Assembly: GCA_036653075.1 (NCBI GenBank)
Contig: JAVVUQ010000013.1
Coordinates: 1-31,039, forward strand
Direction: 5' to 3'
From: JAVVUQ01 sp036653075
GTDB lineage: Bacteria > Bacillota > Clostridia > Christensenellales > CAG-314
DNA length: 31,039 bases
In this document: in pieces, positions 25,790 through 31,039 of the stretch
Position numbering within the stretch: position 1 is the stretch's first letter
How the letters are laid out: each line of letters starts with the position of its first letter
Notes under the pieces: generated by a model
Seen by the model: only the letters and a program-made list of their open reading frames with translations
What the model was told of the DNA's origin: nothing
Databases searched by the model: none
Translations under genes and position numbers: made by a program

Positions 25790-26790
25790 GGAGTATGAGC
25801 AGTTTTTGTGATTATAACAAGGCTACGTTTTTCGCCATCGGGCAAAGTAAATAATTTAACTTCCGATATAACGCCGCCTAAAATCTTTATTGCGCTTTTA
25901 GCTTGAGTCGCTTCTTCTTCAATTTCGCTTTTATAGGCGATAAATCGTCCGCCTTGTCGAACAAGGGGCAAACAATATTCCGCAAGCGTATTAAGTTTTG
26001 CAACTGCTCTTGCTGTTACTACGTCATATTTTTCACGATATTCACTATTTATTTTGCCAGCGTCTTCCGCTCGTATATGAACGGAATTTACATTTTTTAG
26101 GCGTAAAACGCATACTAAATCTTCTAAAAACGATATTCTTTTAGTTAAGCTGTCCATTAGTGTAACTGTTACGTCATTGCGCAATAAAGCGATTACAGCG
26201 CCAGGAAAACCAGCGCCGCTGCCTACGTCGCATATTTTTGCGCCTTGCGGAATACTTTTTATTCCAAGCATACTATCTAAAAAATGAAGTTTCATAACAG
26301 CGTCAAAATCGGTTACAGAGGTCAAATTAAACCGATTGTTGTACTCTACTAACATTTCATAATATTTGTTTATTAGTGTTAACTTATCGTTATTTACAAC
26401 AATTCCAAAGTCAGCGAACATTTTAAGATAATAAACAAGGTCTTTTTTTTCTGAAAGCTCAATTGCTTTAAGCGGAGTAACGCTAATTGTTTTCTCAATT
26501 TCTGTAATTGATTTTTTAAGCATAGGCTTATTCTCTATTGCTTCGCTATCAATTTGATTGCTTTTAGTATTATTTAGCAATAATTCGCTATGATTTGCGT
26601 TATCAACATCTATATTAGCGCATATCGTAGTGTCGGTATCAGTAATCTTTTTTGTATTTATATTATTTTTTGAATTATTTACTAAAGTACTATTGTTTTT
26701 AACTAAAGTACTATTATTTTTAAGTTGTCTAATTTCATTGTCATCTTTTGTATTATGTTCTTTGTTTGTGGTAGGGTTGTTTAACTTCAT
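25741..26790 (-). CDS. rsmG: 16S rRNA (guanine527-N7)-methyltransferase RsmG with long N-terminal extension
   Basis: Methylates N7 of G527 in 16S rRNA using S-adenosylmethionine. The core begins near residue 116 and shows the family landmarks YNNRFNLTSVTD, KLHFLDSM, the AdoMet loop DVGSGAGFPG (188-197), MDSLTKRISFLE and VTARAVAKL. The protein is 349 residues, against about 210-240 usually. The extra 110 or so residues are low-complexity (Asn/Thr/Lys/Ser-rich, with the repeat KNNSTLV) and probably disordered. AAGGA about 12 nt before the annotated ATG supports the long form; Met90 is an alternative internal start. It lies 124 nt after mnmE in the same direction, as in many genomes, but without mnmG. 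The last 12 codons are duplicated downstream of the stop. Confidence 0.93.
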   Translation of the reverse strand: MKLNNPTTNKEHNTKDDNEIRQLKNNSTLVKNNSTLVNNSKNNINTKKITDTDTTICANIDVDNANHSELLLNNTKSNQIDSEAIENKPMLKKSITEIEKTISVTPLKAIELSEKKDLVYYLKMFADFGIVVNNDKLTLINKYYEMLVEYNNRFNLTSVTDFDAVMKLHFLDSMLGIKSIPQGAKICDVGSGAGFPGAVIALLRNDVTVTLMDSLTKRISFLEDLVCVLRLKNVNSVHIRAEDAGKINSEYREKYDVVTARAVAKLNTLAEYCLPLVRQGGRFIAYKSEIEEEATQAKSAIKILGGVISEVKLFTLPDGEKRSLVIITKTAHTPLEYPRGLNKPRSKPL

Positions 26791-26914
26791 TATTTATGCT
26801 TCCTTTATACTGACAATTTTATTAAATTATAGCTATATTTTTATTAATATTTATACTTATATAAATAAAATTTATAAATAGATAACTACATATAAATATT
26901 TATTTATATTTTTT

Positions 26915-28234
26915 TTATTTCCCTAAGCAAAATTTTGAAAATATCGTATTCACAATTTCTTCGGTTGCGGTTTTGCCGCTTATCTCGCCCATTGCGTTCC
27001 AAGCGTCGTAAAGAGGAACGGCGATACAGTCGAGAGTGCCAGTTTTAATGACGTTAAAAGCGTTGTTTAAAGCGTCATACGAGCGTTTTAAACAATCGAT
27101 ATGTCGGCTGCTAATTACTATTAATTGGTCGCTGTCTGCTTTTCCGCTGATAAACATTTGGTATATTTTTTCCTTTAATTCTTCAATTCCGATATTTTTT
27201 AAAGCTGATAGCGCAAAGCCATATTCTTTGTCCGAATCGGAATAATTTACTATATCGCATTTATTTAACACTGCGATATGAGGCGCAACCAAAGCGTTCA
27301 AAAATTGTTTATCGCCGTCGTTTAAGGGTGTTTGCACGACGTAAAGAACTAAATCGCAATTAGCCGCTAAGTTTTTAGCTCTACTAATGCCTTCCATTTC
27401 AATTTCGCTTTCAGTTTCACGAAGTCCTGCGGTGTCATAAAAATTTAGTTTTAAATCTTTATAATTAATGGTAGCTGAAACGATATCTCTTGTTGTGCCA
27501 GCTTGAGTAGAAACAATTGCTCTATCCATATTCACTAAAGCATTTAAAATAGAGGATTTTCCAGCGTTTACTTCACCGACAATGGCAATATCTGCGCCAT
27601 TTTTGACAATTGGCGCAAGCAAGGCGCTGCTAAGTAATTTCTCTATTTGGCTTTTAATTACCTCAAGAGGCTGCTGTGTTTTTTCTAAGGTCATAACTTC
27701 TAAATCTTCTTCAGGATAATCTAAAGATACTTCAATTTGCGCAAGTAAATCAGTTAATTCATTTTGTAATATTTCAATTTCTTTTTGTAATCGTCCCGTT
27801 AACATATCATATCCGCTTTTGACTTGTAGCGCTGATTCCGCTTCAATCATTTCGATAACGCCCTCGGCGTTTTCCAAAGTCATTTTGCCATTTAAAAATG
27901 CTCTTTTTGAAAATTCGCCGTTAGTCGCTATTCTTGCGCCTTTTTTGATACATTCTTTTAAAGTTCCGTCGCTAATAGCTCGTCCGCCGTGCATATAAAT
28001 TTCGACGCAGTCTTCGCCGGTATAAGATTTTGGCTTATTGAAATAAACGCACATTGCTTCATCTTTAAAAAGTTCGGTGCTTAAGGTGCCTTTTTTTATA
28101 AAATTTGGTTTTGATGGCATAGGCGAAAATATCGTCGCTGCAATGGACTTTGCTTGTTCGCCACTTAATCTAATTATACTTATAGCGCTTTTTCCTCGCG
28201 CTGTTGCAAGCGCAACAATAGTTTCATTATTCAT
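26915..28234 (-). CDS. mnmE: tRNA modification GTPase MnmE
   Basis: With MnmG, MnmE builds the 5-carboxymethylaminomethyl group on wobble U34 of several tRNAs, using a folate cofactor and GTP hydrolysis. The 439-residue protein has the standard order: N-terminal folate-binding domain (ETIVALATARGKSAISIIRL), a helical domain, an inserted G domain with P-loop GEVNAGKS (220-227), TTRD (247-250), DTAG (267-270) and NKCD (324-327), and a C-terminal CLGK, the variant of the conserved CIGK ending. The ATG follows GAGGAG with ideal spacing. It lies upstream of rsmG on the same strand. Its partner gene mnmG is not in this window. Confidence 0.97.
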   Translation of the reverse strand: MNNETIVALATARGKSAISIIRLSGEQAKSIAATIFSPMPSKPNFIKKGTLSTELFKDEAMCVYFNKPKSYTGEDCVEIYMHGGRAISDGTLKECIKKGARIATNGEFSKRAFLNGKMTLENAEGVIEMIEAESALQVKSGYDMLTGRLQKEIEILQNELTDLLAQIEVSLDYPEEDLEVMTLEKTQQPLEVIKSQIEKLLSSALLAPIVKNGADIAIVGEVNAGKSSILNALVNMDRAIVSTQAGTTRDIVSATINYKDLKLNFYDTAGLRETESEIEMEGISRAKNLAANCDLVLYVVQTPLNDGDKQFLNALVAPHIAVLNKCDIVNYSDSDKEYGFALSALKNIGIEELKEKIYQMFISGKADSDQLIVISSRHIDCLKRSYDALNNAFNVIKTGTLDCIAVPLYDAWNAMGEISGKTATEEIVNTIFSKFCLGK

Positions 28235-28306
28235 AATACTCCTCGCTTATTGATTTATAACAATTTAAGTATGCTCTAAATTAATTATATTATAATTGTT
28301 CATTAT

Positions 28307-29161
28307 TTAATTTTGTTTGGTTTTTAATGCGAATCTAACAGCTTTTTCCGCTGTCATCATACCTCTAAGTATTTCTGGGTTGGGAAGTTTATTCTCGACA
28401 GCTTTATTGTAAAATATAGTTGCGTTTTCTTTGTCGCCTTTTGCAGCGTAAATGAGCGCCAAAATTTCGCAAGCATTATAACGTTTTGTGTCGGCGTTAA
28501 ATGCCTTTAATCCTAACTGTTCGGCGTTTTCATAATCTTTTATTTCATAACAAAGATGAGCGTAGTTAGTCATAGCGTATACGTTTGAAGGGTTAACTGA
28601 AATTGCTTTAACATAACAAATTTTAGATTTTTCCGTATTGCCTTTAACGGCGTACAATAATCCTAAATTAGACCAAGCTCTATCAAAACCTTCTTCAAAA
28701 GATATTAAATCTTCATAAAGCGCAATTGCATCGTCATTGTTACCATTATTTTTCAAGGCGCACGCTTTAAAAAACATAACAGCGGCGCGTTCGTTATTAG
28801 CGCCACATTTTTTTAATAAATCATTTGCTAATTTTATTGCGCGTTTGTTTTTACTTTGCATAAACTTTATTATTAAAACAATAAGTTTCTCATAAAGTTC
28901 ATCATTATTACTGAAACTGTCTCGGATAATATCTGGATAAAGTTTACTGATATACTCTGCATTTTTTTTTATTGATTCACGTTCGGTTTTTTCGCTTGCC
29001 CGCATTTGAAAAATAACAAATATTCCAAGCATTGTAGGTACGATTACATTTGCAATTGTTCCGTAGTTATTGCTTTTTATAGCTGTATAAATTGATATGC
29101 CTAAAACAATTATGCAAAAAAGCGCAATGCACATAATAATTATTTTAAGTTTTTTGCTCAT
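28307..29161 (-). CDS. Membrane-anchored TPR-repeat protein, function unknown
   Basis: A 284-residue protein starting MSKKLK. I prefer ATG 29161 because an AAAGGCGGTG site lies 8 nt upstream; the open frame continues ten codons further to 29191. Two membrane helices at about 6-27 and 34-53 form a short hairpin, followed by a soluble C-terminal domain with several tetratricopeptide-type units: NGNNDDAIALYEDLI, WSNLGLLYAVKGNTEKS and LALIYAAKGDKENA are clear. TPR domains hold other proteins together, so a scaffold role at the membrane is likely, but no partner can be named. It lies 72 nt upstream of mnmE on the same strand. The family was not recognised beyond the repeat type. Confidence 0.8.
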   Translation of the reverse strand: MSKKLKIIIMCIALFCIIVLGISIYTAIKSNNYGTIANVIVPTMLGIFVIFQMRASEKTERESIKKNAEYISKLYPDIIRDSFSNNDELYEKLIVLIIKFMQSKNKRAIKLANDLLKKCGANNERAAVMFFKACALKNNGNNDDAIALYEDLISFEEGFDRAWSNLGLLYAVKGNTEKSKICYVKAISVNPSNVYAMTNYAHLCYEIKDYENAEQLGLKAFNADTKRYNACEILALIYAAKGDKENATIFYNKAVENKLPNPEILRGMMTAEKAVRFALKTKQN

Positions 29162-29220
29162 ACTTTTTTCACCGCCTTTAGAAATTATCAATTTATTATA
29201 AATTCAAAAAAATTCTATTA

Positions 29221-29410
29221 ATCCTAACTTTATTTTTATTAATTCTAACGTTTTACTATTAATTCTAACGTTTTGCTATTAATTCTAACTTTTTTCTATT
29301 AATTCTAACGTTTTGCTATTAATTCTAATTTTATTTTTATTTATTCTAACGTTTTACTATTAATTTTAACGTTTTACTATTAATTTTAACGTTTTACTAT
29401 TAATTTTAAC
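29221..29410. repeat. 20-bp tandem repeat, about nine units
   Basis: The unit AATTCTAACGTTTTACTATT and close variants repeats in strict 20-bp register from 29221 (29241, 29261, 29281 and so on) to 29410. It fills the spacer between the MazG-type gene and the TPR gene, and its last unit contains the stop codon of the former, so the array has reached the end of the coding region. Confidence 0.9.
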
Positions 29411-30842
29411 ATTGCTTTTCTAATTTTTTAGCTTCGTTCCATAAAGCGTCCATTTCTTGTAAATTACTATCTTTTAATTCTTTACCTTGATTTTTAAGAG
29501 TGTTTTCTATATAAGTAAATCGTTTTATAAATTTATTGGTAGTGCGGCTTAAAGCAACTTCTGCGTCTACGTCTAAAAATCTGCTAACATTTATCAATGC
29601 AAAAAATACGTCGCCTATTTCGCCCTCTAAAGCGTCCTTATCTATGGATTTTTGTTGTAGTACTTGCGTTACCTCGCCTATTTCCTCTAATACTTTATCC
29701 ACAGCGCCTTGAACGTTATCCCAGTCAAAACCCACCTTAGCGGCTCTGTGTTGAATTTTTGACGCGCGCATTAACGCTGTCATTGACATTGGAACATCTA
29801 ACAAATTCTGAGTGGTTGTTTTTAACTGTTTTTCAATAATCTTGTTTTTTTCCCATATCTTTAACGCTTCTTCAGCGGAAGAAACCTTGTCCGTTCCAAA
29901 AATATGACTATGTCGAAAAATCAATTTTTTGCATAATCTTGTATAAACATCACTATAATCAAACTCATCTTCCTCTCTACCTATCTCTATATGAAAAAGC
30001 GATTGCATCAACATATCGCCTGTTTCTTCAATGATTCCATCAATATTATTGTTATCTATGGCATCTGCAAGCTCGTAGGCTTCCTCAATAGTATTATGGC
30101 GTATGGTTTTATGTGTTTGCGCTTTATCCCAGCTGCAACCATTCTCGCCTCTAAGTACACGTAAAATCGATATTAAGTCGCTGTAACCAAATTGCTTTTT
30201 TTCAATAATAGGCGTTAATGGTATATACAAAGTAGTGGCGTAATCGTACCCACTCATTCTATCTATTTCGCAAAGCGGTAATTTATTGAGTTCGCCTTTT
30301 ATAAATAATGAAACTTCAACTATTCCATCAAAAAATTCTAAAAGCTTAAGCTTTACGCTACTTGCCGTATCAATATCATAAACTTCGGTAATTATCAAGG
30401 GTATATCAGTGGGTAAAACCAAAACATTGCATAGTTGAATTGCGCTTACCGCCATATATGTTGACAAAGGATAATACTTAAGTATATTAGCAGTGTTAGA
30501 TACGCTAAAAATTATATCTAATTCAATATTCGGCATCGTCGATAATAATTGTACCGCTGTGTCATCATTGCCGCTACCATTTACGCAAAAAACAAAATGT
30601 TTATGCGTTGTCGCTCGCTTAATAACTCGCTCAACAATTAACTCATTTAATACATCGAAATTTTCAGCGCTATTATATAATCCATCACACGTCGCTACTT
30701 TAATTCCCTTAGACGAAAAATAATCAAAAGTGCCACTTTTTTCCGTTTTAACAAGTATATAATCACTTTGCTCAATTGCGGCTATACCACTTAGAGTCAA
30801 ATCTTTAGCGTTAGTCCCTAATCCAACTACGGTAATTTTCAT
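29406..30842 (-). CDS. YabN-like fusion: tetrapyrrole-methylase-fold domain + MazG nucleotide pyrophosphohydrolase
   Basis: The start is ATG 30842 (MKITVVGLGT), since AAGGGAGAG lies just upstream; the frame extends to 30875. Residues 1 to about 215 resemble the tetrapyrrole (SAM) methylase fold as in Bacillus YabN, with VVGLGTNAKDLT at the N-terminus. The usual proline-containing G-x-P loop is replaced by FCVNGSGNDD, so methylase activity is doubtful. Residues 225-478 are MazG: RGENGCSWDKAQTHKTIRHN, metal-binding EEAYELADAI (253-262) and EETGDML (272-278), then a second half with EEIGEV and EGEIGDVFF. MazG hydrolyses nucleoside triphosphates to monophosphates and is regarded as a clean-up enzyme for abnormal or excess nucleotides. 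The gene is the first of the minus-strand series visible here. Confidence 0.92.
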   Translation of the reverse strand: MKITVVGLGTNAKDLTLSGIAAIEQSDYILVKTEKSGTFDYFSSKGIKVATCDGLYNSAENFDVLNELIVERVIKRATTHKHFVFCVNGSGNDDTAVQLLSTMPNIELDIIFSVSNTANILKYYPLSTYMAVSAIQLCNVLVLPTDIPLIITEVYDIDTASSVKLKLLEFFDGIVEVSLFIKGELNKLPLCEIDRMSGYDYATTLYIPLTPIIEKKQFGYSDLISILRVLRGENGCSWDKAQTHKTIRHNTIEEAYELADAIDNNNIDGIIEETGDMLMQSLFHIEIGREEDEFDYSDVYTRLCKKLIFRHSHIFGTDKVSSAEEALKIWEKNKIIEKQLKTTTQNLLDVPMSMTALMRASKIQHRAAKVGFDWDNVQGAVDKVLEEIGEVTQVLQQKSIDKDALEGEIGDVFFALINVSRFLDVDAEVALSRTTNKFIKRFTYIENTLKNQGKELKDSNLQEMDALWNEAKKLEKQC

Positions 30843-30920
30843 ATTCTCTCCCTTATGCCTTGTATGTATCTGCATATTTTACAAAAATAAGCAAATTAAC
30901 AAAAAATAATTTTAATTTAT

Positions 30921-31039
30921 TGTTTATGAATGTATATTGTCTATTAATTAATTTGTTTATGAATTTATATTGTTTATGAATTTATATTGTTTATGAATGT
31001 ATATTGTCTATTAATTAATTTGTTTATGAATTTATATTG
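30921..31039. repeat. Tandem repeat, 67-bp period built from 19-bp subunits, running off the window
   Basis: TGTTTATGAATGTATATTG starts at 30921 and again at 30988 (67 bp apart). Each copy is followed by TCTATTAATTAATT and 19-bp subunits TGTTTATGAATTTATATTG. The second copy reaches the last base, so the array probably continues beyond the window. It lies upstream of the MazG-type gene; no clear promoter was seen between them. Confidence 0.85.

Noticed and set aside
1..31039. Mycoplasma-type code (TGA = Trp)
   Set aside because: Long genes are read through intact with the standard code, and their Trp residues are all TGG; a TGA-Trp organism would show in-frame TGA.

Overview
The window looks like a chromosome segment of a low-GC, Gram-positive-type bacterium (Bacillota/Clostridia or a relative). 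The reasons are very AT-rich spacers, strong AGGAG-type ribosome binding sites, near-consensus sigma-A promoters, TTG starts, and housekeeping genes typical of that group (ftsH, a SpoVB/MATE-type flippase, mnmE-rsmG, a YabN-like methylase-MazG fusion). The standard bacterial code fits: 5,328 codons of one gene contain no in-frame TGA, tryptophan is TGG, and all ten protein genes called here stop with TAA. A precise taxon cannot be read from the sequence. No tRNA, rRNA, CRISPR array, transposase or phage gene was recognised.

Layout. 1-597: promoter region of the giant gene, with a consensus sigma-A promoter and a roughly 170-nt leader. 598-16584: one uninterrupted gene for a 5,328-residue repeat protein that fills more than half the window. 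It has an N-terminal membrane anchor and is otherwise built from variants of a short motif of the form h-[ST]-h-G-[DE]-h-h (h = hydrophobic). These are arranged at several levels: irregular units, a 274-326-residue super-repeat present five times (one copy an exact 927-bp DNA duplicate), and a C-terminal array of 55-residue units with an exact 165-bp period. 16618-16653: strong hairpin after the gene. 17035-17934: EamA/DMT transporter behind an 11-codon leader ORF. 17935-19104: gene-free, with a minisatellite and the ftsH promoter. 19105-21204: ftsH and its terminator. 21699-24411: SpoVB-like flippase, tadA and a YpsA-like SLOG protein, all on the plus strand. 24680-30842: minus-strand genes, in order of transcription a YabN-like methylase-MazG protein, a membrane-anchored TPR protein, mnmE, rsmG and a Sir2 deacylase.

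How they fit together. The small genes are mainly cell maintenance: membrane protein quality control (FtsH), tRNA wobble modification (TadA, MnmE), 16S rRNA methylation (RsmG), nucleotide clean-up (MazG) and lipid-linked precursor flipping (SpoVB type). MnmE and RsmG keep their usual adjacency, but mnmG, normally between them, is absent. Nothing links these genes functionally to the giant protein.

The most notable points are the giant, possibly undescribed, repeat protein and the fact that almost every spacer carries its own unrelated AT-rich tandem repeat (periods of 20, 29, 33, 36, 39, 41, 67 and 71 bp). Together with the perfect duplication in the giant gene and a slipped duplication of the rsmG 3' end, this suggests a genome where short-range duplication is frequent.
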